Of a DNA stretch of 52,115 nt, positions 41,128 to 48,146 are shown piece after piece. The first letter of the stretch is position 1, and each line of letters starts with the position of its first letter. The notes beneath the pieces were generated by a model. The model saw only the letters and a list, made by a program, of their open reading frames with translations. It was not told where the DNA came from and did not search any database. The position numbers were made by a program, and so were the translations under genes. The stretch comes from a virus, in IMG/VR virus record IMGVR_UViG_3300034175_000039, positions 1 to 52,115 of that record. The stretch is one strand, 5' to 3'.

Positions 41128-41294
41128 AGTGATTGTCAACGAATGCGATAATTTTTGTCGGTCGCATGACGCCGCTTGACCGTCTCGGCGCTTATGGATT
41201 ATGGATTTGTGCGATAGCCAAGGGTTGGATGACCGCGCGGCGCTTTAGGTCGGATGACCTTGCCAAACCTCATTCAACTGAAAAGGGCGTCCTC

Positions 41295-42530
41295 ATGCGC
41301 AGTCTCATCACCGGCCCGGCCATGGGCATCATTCTGGCGTCGCGCGTTGCGCCTGCCATCGTCCATCAATCGGCGTATGCCAACACCTTGACCGGCGTTA
41401 TCGGTTCGCTGTTCGCGGGTATGAACGTCGTCAGTCGCGAGTTGACGGGCTTCATTCCGTCCGTTCGTCGCGACGCGCGTACCGAACGTGCGGCGGTCGG
41501 TCAGTCCGTCACCTTCCCCATCGCGCCGCCCCAAACCGCGACCGATGTCGTGCCCGCAATGCAGGTGCCGACACCGCCCGACAATACCATCGGTACGGGG
41601 AGCATGGCGATCACCAAGAGCCGCAAGGTCGCGTTCGGTTGGACGGGCGAGGAACAGCGCGCCGTCAACACCGGTGCCGGTTGGCAGGACGTTCAGGCCG
41701 ATCTTTTCGCGGAAGGGATGCGCACGCTCGTCAACGAAGTCGAAAGCGATTTGGCGTTGGAAGCGTCGTTAAACGTATCGCGTTGGACCGGTACGGCGGG
41801 CACGACGCCGTTCAGCGGTAATATCGACGGTAGCGCCGACGTTCGCAAAATCTTGGACGACAACGGCGCGCCGCCTACCGGTCGTTCGCTGATCATCAAC
41901 ACGTCGGCGGGTGCGAATCTGCGCAAGGTTCCCAACCTTACGCGCGTCAACGAAGCCGGGACCGCGATGACGCTACGCCAAGGCGAATTGCTCGATCTGA
42001 ACGCGCTTTCGATCAAGGAAAGCGGGCAGGCGTCGGTGTTCACGAAGGGCACCAACGCGGGCGCAACGACCAACGGCGCGGCTTATGCCGTTGGTTCGCG
42101 CGTGATCACGTTGGCGGCGGCGGGCACCGGTACGATCAAGAATGGCGATGCGATCCAGTTCGCCGGTGACACCAACATTTACGGTGTGTTGCTTGGTGAT
42201 GCAGACGTTGCGAACGGTGGCACGATCACGTTGGCCGGTCCCGGCCTGCGTGTCGCGATCCCGGCAGCGGCCACAGCGATCACCACGATTGGATCGCACG
42301 CCGTCAACGTGGCATTCAGCCAAGACGCCATGGCAATCGCCATGCGCGCCCCGGCTTTGCCGTCCGCTGGCGATCTGGCGTTGGATCGTATGACGTTGGT
42401 GGACCCGCGTTCCGGCATGGTGTTCGAAGTTTCGCTCTATCCCGGTTATCGGATGATCGAAGCCGAAATTGCCGCTGCATGGGGCGTCAAGGCGATCAAG
42501 CCGCAACACATCGCCGGATTGCTCGGCTAA
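41295..42530 (+). CDS. Major capsid protein (P22 coat-like)
   Basis: A 411-aa protein. ATG 41295 with AAAAGGGCGTCCTC upstream is preferred; the frame is open to 41133 without a ribosome site. Features resemble the P22 gp5 family: SRELTGFIPSVRRD, GQSVTFPIAP, a central GSRVITLAAAGTGTIKNGDAIQFAGD insertion-like beta domain and SLYPGYRMIEAEIAAAWGVKAIKPQHIA at the C-terminus. Forms the T=7-type shell with the scaffold upstream. Confidence 0.85.
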   Translation: MRSLITGPAMGIILASRVAPAIVHQSAYANTLTGVIGSLFAGMNVVSRELTGFIPSVRRDARTERAAVGQSVTFPIAPPQTATDVVPAMQVPTPPDNTIGTGSMAITKSRKVAFGWTGEEQRAVNTGAGWQDVQADLFAEGMRTLVNEVESDLALEASLNVSRWTGTAGTTPFSGNIDGSADVRKILDDNGAPPTGRSLIINTSAGANLRKVPNLTRVNEAGTAMTLRQGELLDLNALSIKESGQASVFTKGTNAGATTNGAAYAVGSRVITLAAAGTGTIKNGDAIQFAGDTNIYGVLLGDADVANGGTITLAGPGLRVAIPAAATAITTIGSHAVNVAFSQDAMAIAMRAPALPSAGDLALDRMTLVDPRSGMVFEVSLYPGYRMIEAEIAAAWGVKAIKPQHIAGLLG

Positions 42531-42536
42531 TTCAAT

Positions 42537-42564
42537 ACCGGCGCGACTACTAAATCGCGCCGGT
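42537..42564 (+). terminator. Hairpin after coat gene
   Basis: ACCGGCGCGA pairs with TCGCGCCGGT (10 bp, eight-base loop), starting six bases after the coat stop. U-tract absent, so it may reduce rather than stop transcription, or protect the abundant coat mRNA from 3' exonucleases. Confidence 0.55.
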
Positions 42565-42598
42565 TCGTTGCGTTGTGTCATAGGAAAGGAAAATCAAG

Positions 42599-43123
42599 AT
42601 GAAATCTCTTTTGCTCGCATCGGCGGTATCGCTTTGCGCCGTCGCATTCATGTCGGACGTGTGCGAAACCGTTCTGATCAAGGGCGCGGACGGCAAGCCG
42701 CTTCGCGTCAACAAGAGCGATTACGACGCCGATCAGGCGGAAGGCGGCGAAAAGAAGATGACGCTGCATACCGAAGATAAGAAGGAACAACCCGATCCCA
42801 TCGTTGGCGAAACCGTCGTTTCGGTTCATCCCGAATTGACCATTCCGCCCGCACCGTCCGCACCGACGTTCGTCAATCCGGTCGCACCAAGCACCGCCAA
42901 TACGGATACGCTCATGGTCGCCAAGCATGGCACCGGCAAGGCGGCGAAGTTCTTTGTCGTTCGTCCCGATGGTTCGAAGATCGAAGATATGCGCGACGTG
43001 AACAAGGATGGCTATGACACCGAACCGCTGGCATGGGCGGCGGTCATGGAGGTCAAGAAACAGCCTTTCGAACAGCATACGGCACCGCCGCCGAACGTAC
43101 CGCCCGCGCCGCCTATCGTCTAG
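42599..43123 (+). CDS. Head-associated protein with hydrophobic leader
   Basis: A 174-aa protein after the coat gene; ribosome site GGAAAGGAAAATCAAG. The N-terminus MKSLLLASAVSLCAVAFMSD is hydrophobic, sharing LLASAV with the tail-tube gene and VAF with portal and scaffold. The rest has acidic and Pro-rich linkers (residues 55-100) and a small C-terminal beta domain (AKFFVVRPDGSKIEDMR). Possibly a decoration or accessory head protein. A strong terminator follows. Confidence 0.65.
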   Translation: MKSLLLASAVSLCAVAFMSDVCETVLIKGADGKPLRVNKSDYDADQAEGGEKKMTLHTEDKKEQPDPIVGETVVSVHPELTIPPAPSAPTFVNPVAPSTANTDTLMVAKHGTGKAAKFFVVRPDGSKIEDMRDVNKDGYDTEPLAWAAVMEVKKQPFEQHTAPPPNVPPAPPIV

Positions 43124-43150
43124 CGCGGCACGTTCAGTCATGATACGGAA

Positions 43151-43185
43151 GGGGCGATAGGCAAGTAACCTATCGCCCCTTTTTT
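43151..43185 (+). terminator. Rho-independent terminator
   Basis: GGGGCGATAGG and CCTATCGCCCC form a perfect 11-bp stem with a seven-base loop, followed by T6. It ends the coat transcription unit. The next gene starts 23 bp later, so promoter-proximal expression of coat may exceed the connector genes. Confidence 0.92.
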
Positions 43186-43207
43186 GTTTGCAAGGTGAGT
43201 GGAACCG

Positions 43208-43708
43208 ATGGACGAATTTTACGGTACAGCCGGTGGATTTCGCATCTACCATACCGCGCGTGGTCGGAACATCGGTGCTTACGATGATGATAGCGAAATC
43301 GAAGCTGCGTTGTTGGTCGCGTCAGAACGCAACGATGCAAAATACCGGGCTTCGTTTTCGGGCACCAAGGTTGGTTATCGTTCTCAAATTCGCGACTTTC
43401 CACGCGTTGGCGGATTCGATGTGTTTGGTTATTCCATTCCTAGCGATACGATCCCGACTGAAATGATTAACGCGACGTATGAGGCGGCATTGCGCCAGCT
43501 TGTCACGCCGGGATCGTTGTCGCTGGATTGGACGCCTAGCAAATACAAGCGCGTTTCAGTGGACGGCGCAGTTAGTGCCGAATACACCGTGTTTGGGAGC
43601 GCGATGGACGTTCAGACGCAATTCGCCATCATCGATGAAATTATTGCGCCGATCCTTACCGGACATGGCAATTTCGCTGCGTTAAGCGGCGCTGCAATCC
43701 GCGTATGA
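43208..43708 (+). CDS. Head-tail connector (DnaT-like family)
   Basis: A 166-aa protein; ATG 43208 follows AAGGTGAGTGG. Signature (FRIYHTARGRNIGAYDDDSE, ALLVASE, RDFPRVGGFDVFGYSIP, then PTEMINATYEAALRQL) matches the phage 'putative DnaT-like' family, which structural studies place as an adaptor below the portal. It joins the head to the neck. Confidence 0.82.
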   Translation: MDEFYGTAGGFRIYHTARGRNIGAYDDDSEIEAALLVASERNDAKYRASFSGTKVGYRSQIRDFPRVGGFDVFGYSIPSDTIPTEMINATYEAALRQLVTPGSLSLDWTPSKYKRVSVDGAVSAEYTVFGSAMDVQTQFAIIDEIIAPILTGHGNFAALSGAAIRV

Positions 43709-43712
43709 AAAA

Positions 43713-43738
43713 CCCCGACACTATCGCTAGTGCCGGGG
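43713..43738. terminator. Bidirectional rho-independent terminator
   Basis: CCCCG-A-CACTA and TAGTG-C-CGGGG with a TCGC loop, one mismatch. On the minus strand it is followed by TTTTTC, so it terminates the convergent gene at 43768-44238. The + strand has no U-tract and would be a weak stop. Confidence 0.85.
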
Positions 43739-43767
43739 TCATCAAATCAGGCGTACGCCCGGTTCGG

Positions 43768-44238
43768 TTAGATTTCGCGGAACACCAATGCCGTCGAACC
43801 TTCGGCGGGCGTGCCCTTCAACGTCTTCGCCATCGCGGCGTCCACATCCACAGCGAAATACTTGGCCGTCACGTCGGTTTCCGGTTCCGTCGTCGGCGTC
43901 TGACCGACGACCGCGCCGTTCGCGTCTTTGATATCGGTCGTCTTGAACACGGTGTTGCCCGCCGCATCCTTGCGCGTGACGACCGCCTTGCGGTTGGCGT
44001 TGCTGACGACGCTGGAGAGGCTGGCGGCGGTCTTGTTCTTGACGCCGAACGACATGCCCTTGGCGGTCAGGCTGGCGAACGGATAGATCGAAACGGAACC
44101 GCGCTTGCTCTTACGTTCCGGCATCGCGATCGCGTTGGTGACAGCGGTGAATACCGGTTCGACACGCGGCTTTTTGCCATCGTTGGCGAAGGCGGCGGCG
44201 CTGGCGGCGGTCAGTGTGGCAAGTCGAAGATTACGCAT
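43768..44238 (-). CDS. DUF7303-like protein on the opposite strand of the head operon
   Basis: A 156-aa protein. ATG 44238 follows AAGGAATGACCAAC; longer starts at 44247 and 44274 have poorer sites. The middle (SIYPFASLTAKGMSFGVKNK then SSVVSNANRKAV) resembles the small phage DUF7303 domain (YPF.dl.vGdsF.v). The N-terminus MRNLRLATLTAASAAAFAND is hydrophobic. It has its own promoter (P8) and terminator, making a free-standing minus-strand unit inside late genes. Function unknown. Confidence 0.65.
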   Translation of the reverse strand: MRNLRLATLTAASAAAFANDGKKPRVEPVFTAVTNAIAMPERKSKRGSVSIYPFASLTAKGMSFGVKNKTAASLSSVVSNANRKAVVTRKDAAGNTVFKTTDIKDANGAVVGQTPTTEPETDVTAKYFAVDVDAAMAKTLKGTPAEGSTALVFREI

Positions 44239-44270
44239 GTTGGTCATTCCTTCCGTTGTTGGAAACCAAG

Positions 44271-44299
44271 CCATTAGCGGTGTTTCAAATGGTCGTCAA
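44271..44299 (-). promoter_or_regulatory. Promoter of the repeated family (P8)
   Basis: Minus strand TTGACG, 17-nt spacer ACCATTTGAAACACCGC, TAATGG. It keeps TTGACGACCAT, but the second half of the dyad is lost. Drives 43768-44238. Confidence 0.7.
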
Positions 44300-44316
44300 T
44301 AGGGTGTATCGGGAAA

Positions 44317-44709
44317 ATGTCAGATTTTTACGAAGATATGCGGTCGGTCGCGTCGGAACTCTTAAAAGAGTTCGACCAAAAGCGGCCCGGTGATCCCAGC
44401 CCGACCGATAACGGCATTTATTACGTCGGTATCACGCCCGGCACCGGTCCCGCCGACAATCCGGGTGCGCCGCAAGAGGCACCGCCGATCAAGGTGGATG
44501 CGGTAGCGCGGGGCGTCAGTTTCAAGTACGTTGATGGCACGAATGTCGTTCAGACCGATTTGCAAGCGACGATGGCCGTACGTCCCGATATGACACCGGC
44601 CATATCCGGTTTCATCATTGTGGATGGCAAGCGTCATAAGATCGTGAAGGTGATGCAAAAGCCCGCCGCTGGCACGTCGGTCGCTCATACCGTAATCTTT
44701 CGAAAGTAA
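44317..44709 (+). CDS. Head-tail joining / neck protein
   Basis: A 130-aa protein starting MSDFYEDMRSVASELLKEFD, a helical start seen in a small family of siphophage neck proteins (MSDFY.DM..vA..LL.eF). The C-terminal half is beta-rich (FIIVDGKRHKIVKVMQ). Located between connector and minor head proteins. It likely closes the portal channel or completes the neck. Confidence 0.72.
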   Translation: MSDFYEDMRSVASELLKEFDQKRPGDPSPTDNGIYYVGITPGTGPADNPGAPQEAPPIKVDAVARGVSFKYVDGTNVVQTDLQATMAVRPDMTPAISGFIIVDGKRHKIVKVMQKPAAGTSVAHTVIFRK

Positions 44710-44714
44710 ACGTC

Positions 44715-45008
44715 ATGGGCGATAAAATAGAGAAATGGTGCGCGCATCCCGCCGCCTTTTGGTTTTTTACCGTGGCGTTTATTGTCGGCGTGCGGATAAA
44801 TGTGGATATATCGAATATCGCTATTTCTTACTTTACCGCCGCTTTGCTGCTACTCACCCTTGGCGGTCAGCGCCGAAGTAACAAGGCGATGCACGTAAAG
44901 CTTGACGACTTGGAAGTTGCGGTTGATGCTGCGAACAATGAAAACGCGCGCCTAGAAGAACTTGCAGAACACGAAATTGAGGCAAAACGAAATGCTATTG
45001 TGGGATAA
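44715..45008 (+). CDS. Two-span membrane protein, low-affinity iron permease-like
   Basis: A 97-aa protein. WCAHPAAFWFFTVAFIVGVRI and YFTAALLLLTLGG are two membrane helices, followed by NKAMHVKLDDLEVAVDAANNENARLEELAE, a charged coiled coil. This layout, and the KAMHVKLDDL segment, resemble small low-affinity iron permease-like (PF04120) proteins. A membrane protein is unusual inside a head operon. A role in superinfection exclusion or lysis timing is possible. Confidence 0.65.
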   Translation: MGDKIEKWCAHPAAFWFFTVAFIVGVRINVDISNIAISYFTAALLLLTLGGQRRSNKAMHVKLDDLEVAVDAANNENARLEELAEHEIEAKRNAIVG

Positions 45009-45108
45009 TAATGCAACGTGGGATAACGGGAGTGGATGGAACGATATCGTTCTGATCATTCTTTGGTCGCATTTGGTGACTTGGAATAATGGTTTGGGTT
45101 GGCAGTAA
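44992..45108 (+). CDS. Trp-repeat micro-protein (38 aa)
   Basis: Read directly: ATG 44992 lies inside the end of the membrane-protein gene and the stop overlaps the next ATG (TAATG). The peptide begins MLLWDNNATWDNGSGW and ends WNNGLGWQ, with six Trp in 38 residues and a repeated W(D/N)NGxGW unit around a hydrophobic centre (IVLIILW). Coupling on both sides supports translation. Confidence 0.7.
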   Translation: MLLWDNNATWDNGSGWNDIVLIILWSHLVTWNNGLGWQ

Positions 45109-46127
45109 TGACACCACGTCAGAAACTTGAACAACTGATCGATCTGTTTATTCCTGATCTTCGTTCCGCATTTCTTGCCGCGATCCAAGATATTGTTGAT
45201 AACGTAATATTGAACAGCGTGATCATGGCCATTCAAGATGGCGATGTTGAAGCCGCTTTTCGTGCTATCGGCTATTCGCCTGCCGCCATGCGCCCGTTGA
45301 CCGCTGCGATTGAACGCGCGTTTGAAATGGGCGGCGTCATGACCGGCAACACTTTTCCGAAGTATCTCAACACGTATAGCGGACGTGCGGTGTTTCGGTT
45401 TGACGTACGCAACATCCGGGCGGAAGCTTGGTTGCGCGATAAATCGTCCACATTGGTTGGGCGGATCGAAGATGAAACGCGGACCAATGTTCGCACTGCA
45501 TTGATCGTTGGTATGCAGGACGGTCGCAACCCTCGCAACGTCGCATTGGATATTGTTGGTCGCATAGACAAGGCGAGCGGTCGCCGCGTCGGCGGGATTA
45601 TCGGTCTTACCGAACAACAAGATTATTGGGTTCGTGGCACGCGGACCAAGCTCATTCAGCTTGATAAATCATACTTCAACTTGGAGTTGCGCGACAAACG
45701 CTTTGATCGCACCGTTGCCGCTGCAATTCGTGATGGCAAGCCGCTAACGACCGACGTGGTTGACAAGTTGGTCAATCGATACAAAGATAATGCGTTGAAA
45801 TATCGCGGCGACACCATTGCCCGGACGGAAGCCATGCAATCGTTGAACGCGTCCGAATGGGAAGCAACCAAGCAAGCGGTGGCGCTTGGTGCCACCAAGA
45901 CCGATGCGGTTCAACGCGAATGGGATAGCGCCGGTGATAAGCGCGTACGGTTCTCGCATAGCCGCTTAGATGGTCAGCGCGTCGGGCTTGATACGCCGTT
46001 CACCGCGCCGTCTGGCGCAAGGATGATGCACCCCGGCGATACGTCGCTAGGTGCTAGTGCCGATGAAGTTGTTGGATGCCGGTGCCGCGTCCGCACCGTG
46101 ATCGATTGGCTTACCGACTTGGATTAA
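45108..46127 (+). CDS. Minor head / head morphogenesis protein (SPP1 gp7-like)
   Basis: A 339-aa protein; ATG 45108 is in a TAATG overlap, the frame to 45099 using TTG. The C-terminal half has the Mu F/SPP1 gp7 signature: IARTEAMQSLNASEWEATKQ, REWDSAGDKRVRFSH, LDGQRVG and the closing CRCRVRTVIDWL. Such proteins bind portal and DNA and may be injected. It ends at a convergent minus-strand gene. Confidence 0.82.
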   Translation: MTPRQKLEQLIDLFIPDLRSAFLAAIQDIVDNVILNSVIMAIQDGDVEAAFRAIGYSPAAMRPLTAAIERAFEMGGVMTGNTFPKYLNTYSGRAVFRFDVRNIRAEAWLRDKSSTLVGRIEDETRTNVRTALIVGMQDGRNPRNVALDIVGRIDKASGRRVGGIIGLTEQQDYWVRGTRTKLIQLDKSYFNLELRDKRFDRTVAAAIRDGKPLTTDVVDKLVNRYKDNALKYRGDTIARTEAMQSLNASEWEATKQAVALGATKTDAVQREWDSAGDKRVRFSHSRLDGQRVGLDTPFTAPSGARMMHPGDTSLGASADEVVGCRCRVRTVIDWLTDLD

Positions 46128-46309
46128 TCACCGTCTGTAAATCGACGTTCCGGTCGCATAAACTGCCGATCAATAGTGTGTTGAATTTGCGTTAATGTGT
46201 ATTCAGCAGTCGTTGTATCCGGGTCATCGTTCCATTCTTTTATGAGTCCTTCGATTTGGTTAACAAGGCGAGATAATGCCGTATATCCGGCGTTTGGTGC
46301 TTTAGCCAT
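46124..46309 (-). CDS. Small hypothetical protein (61 aa)
   Basis: ATG 46309 lies within the last codons of the upstream gene (8-bp overlap). Helical (YTALSRLVNQIEGLIKEWND, YTLTQIQHTIDRQF). Ends four bases into the convergent minor head gene. Function unknown. Confidence 0.68.
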   Translation of the reverse strand: MAKAPNAGYTALSRLVNQIEGLIKEWNDDPDTTTAEYTLTQIQHTIDRQFMRPERRFTDGD

Positions 46310-46568
46310 CGCTTGAAATCTCACTCACATAAACCGACATGGGATTGATTGGCGGAACGCCGATAATCTGGATGACGATGTTCGCGCCTGCCGCAATCGC
46401 AGCGCGTTCCGCATCGGTTGGTTCCCATGCGGTAGTCATGGTCGGAAAATCGCCTTCAACGTTCTTGTCGGTCGTCTGACCGTAGTTGACGGCTAAACCG
46501 CGCCAGCCTTGCGCCTTTCCGGCAATGATCGTGCGTGCGGGATCGCCCGGTGGAATGACAGATTGCAT
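46302..46568 (-). CDS. Small conserved-type phage protein (88 aa)
   Basis: WEPTDAERAAIAAGANIVIQI and IIGVPPINPMSVYV recall a short phage family with 'p...E...l..Gg.I.l.v.g..hPP' features. The N-terminal half is less ordered. Part of the AAA+/VWA operon. Unknown function. Confidence 0.68.
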   Translation of the reverse strand: MQSVIPPGDPARTIIAGKAQGWRGLAVNYGQTTDKNVEGDFPTMTTAWEPTDAERAAIAAGANIVIQIIGVPPINPMSVYVSEISSDG

Positions 46569-46570
46569 TA

Positions 46571-47698
46571 TTATTCTTTCTCTATTTTGACCGGTAGCTT
46601 ATCCGGCACGACATCGGGCAATAAAAACAGGGGATCGTTACCGCTATGATTTACGCTCAACACCGGCACGTAAAATTCATTTGGTCCGCATCGGTGGTCG
46701 TGATCGAATGAATTACTTGCCGATCCTTGTGATGCCCATATTGAACGCGTTTCGGGAACCGACGAACAGGCGGCAAAGCTGAACCGGCGCAAGAACGACG
46801 GATGACCAAGTGCGAACATCAAATCGCTAAGATTGAGCCGTTCACCGTTTTCTTTCAATTTAACCGCCAATTGATATTTCGCACGTCCGCCGCTTACCGA
46901 CGTATCGGTTGCGACAATGGCGCATGAATAGCCCGCGTTCTCCATTAGATCGATCATGGCACCGATCAACGCGGCACGCATGATGGCACTTTCCGCGTTG
47001 ACGTGACCGTTACAGCCGATTTCCACAAAGAACGTCACGACTTTGCGACCGGGCGATTTGGGGCGTCGCACCATATGCGCGGGATCACCGGACAACATGC
47101 GCCCGACGTTGACCGTGCCGCCCGCCACAGCGGCCCGGCGCTGGCGTACGCGGGGACTATCGACGGATAGCCGCTCCATGGCGTCTAGGGCGCGCTCAAC
47201 GCCGTCTGGCCAGCCCTTGCGGGCAAGATCGATAGCGTCCGCCATACGCCGCGTGCCGCGCCAATCACCGTCGTCAATTTCCCATCCCGAACGGTTCGGA
47301 TCAGTCGATTGCGAGGGCGCTAGACTTTCGATGTAATCGGTAAATTTGCCAAGGCTGGAAAAACCAAAGAACGCAGACACGTTTTGGTCGGCAAAGTGGT
47401 TGTGATAAGTCGCGTCATCGCCATAGATGGCAGACGGCGTGCTGTTCGATTGTCGCGTTACGTTGCTTTCAAGCAAGTGCGCCAACAACTCACTAAACGC
47501 GTCATCGGCATCGCTGCTAGCCGCTGGCATCGGATCATTGACCGTTTGCACCATCACGCCAACTAAGCCGCGAAGCTTACTGACTTGATCAGTGCTTAAG
47601 CGGTCAAAGGTCCATCGCTTTTCGTGCTTGTTGAACAGCCCGCCCATGCTGCGCAGCAAGTCGCGGTGTTCGAACGTGCGTCCGGTGGCGGTGATCAT
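46571..47698 (-). CDS. VWA-like (DUF7192/CobT-like) partner of AAA+ ATPase
   Basis: A 375-aa protein. The N-terminal TGRTFEHRDLLRSMGGLFNK, then WTFDRLS is a small module used by several phage ATPases and helicases. A linker follows; from about residue 210, TFFVEIGCNGHVNAESAIMR and LMENAGYSCAIVATDTSVSGG give a von Willebrand A-like fold whose metal site (DxSxS) looks altered. Adjacent to a MoxR/CobS-like ATPase, it resembles MoxR-VWA chaperone pairs that remodel protein complexes. Confidence 0.7.
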   Translation of the reverse strand: MITATGRTFEHRDLLRSMGGLFNKHEKRWTFDRLSTDQVSKLRGLVGVMVQTVNDPMPAASSDADDAFSELLAHLLESNVTRQSNSTPSAIYGDDATYHNHFADQNVSAFFGFSSLGKFTDYIESLAPSQSTDPNRSGWEIDDGDWRGTRRMADAIDLARKGWPDGVERALDAMERLSVDSPRVRQRRAAVAGGTVNVGRMLSGDPAHMVRRPKSPGRKVVTFFVEIGCNGHVNAESAIMRAALIGAMIDLMENAGYSCAIVATDTSVSGGRAKYQLAVKLKENGERLNLSDLMFALGHPSFLRRFSFAACSSVPETRSIWASQGSASNSFDHDHRCGPNEFYVPVLSVNHSGNDPLFLLPDVVPDKLPVKIEKE

Positions 47699-48087
47699 TT
47701 AGGTGTGGACCAAGTGTAACGATGACCATGTTGTGCGCTTGCATATCCTTGTGCAACTGCGCATCTATCTCTGTCAAAAAATTGATCTATATAGCTTTCA
47801 CCATCCCAATAGGTCGCGCCACTGATATAGCCATTATGCATGCCAATGATGCGTTGAATAGTGTGATTGCTAAATCGTTGCGCTTCCTCTTTTGTACGTG
47901 GCGGATTGGCGAGATAAAACGTGTCATTGATACGTGTGCCGTCCACAATAGCCTCTTGTCTGCCGCCAAATGGACCGACATTAACGGCTTCGCGGGGCCG
48001 TTGAAACCATAGCACTTTGTAACGTTTGGCGATTGGTTTATCGCAAACTATACATCGGGGTCGGTTAAGATCGATACTACGTGCCAT
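47695..48087 (-). CDS. Zinc-ribbon-containing hypothetical protein (130 aa)
   Basis: Start at ATG 48087 or 48093; GAG lies upstream of both. CIVCDKPIAKRYKVLWF gives one CxxC at the N-terminus; the rest is Tyr/Arg-rich and ends WSTPK. Sits between the ATPase and the VWA-like gene, with promoter P9 directly upstream, so the VWA gene can be made independently of the ATPase. Confidence 0.65.
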   Translation of the reverse strand: MARSIDLNRPRCIVCDKPIAKRYKVLWFQRPREAVNVGPFGGRQEAIVDGTRINDTFYLANPPRTKEEAQRFSNHTIQRIIGMHNGYISGATYWDGESYIDQFFDRDRCAVAQGYASAQHGHRYTWSTPK

Positions 48088-48117
48088 AATCATAATCTCA
48101 AGAATTGTGCAACAACT

Positions 48118-48146
48118 ATCCTAATGGTCATCGCAATGGTCGTCAA
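48118..48146 (-). promoter_or_regulatory. Promoter of the repeated family (P9)
   Basis: Minus strand TTGACG, 17-nt spacer ACCATTGCGATGACCAT, TAGGAT. Its spacer nearly matches P6 and P2. The stop codon of the AAA+ ATPase gene is the TGA inside TTGACG. Drives 47695-48087 and downstream genes. Confidence 0.82.

Noticed and set aside
41973-42581. 202-codon open frame on the - strand
   Set aside because: Antisense to the coat protein gene; no promoter or ribosome site.
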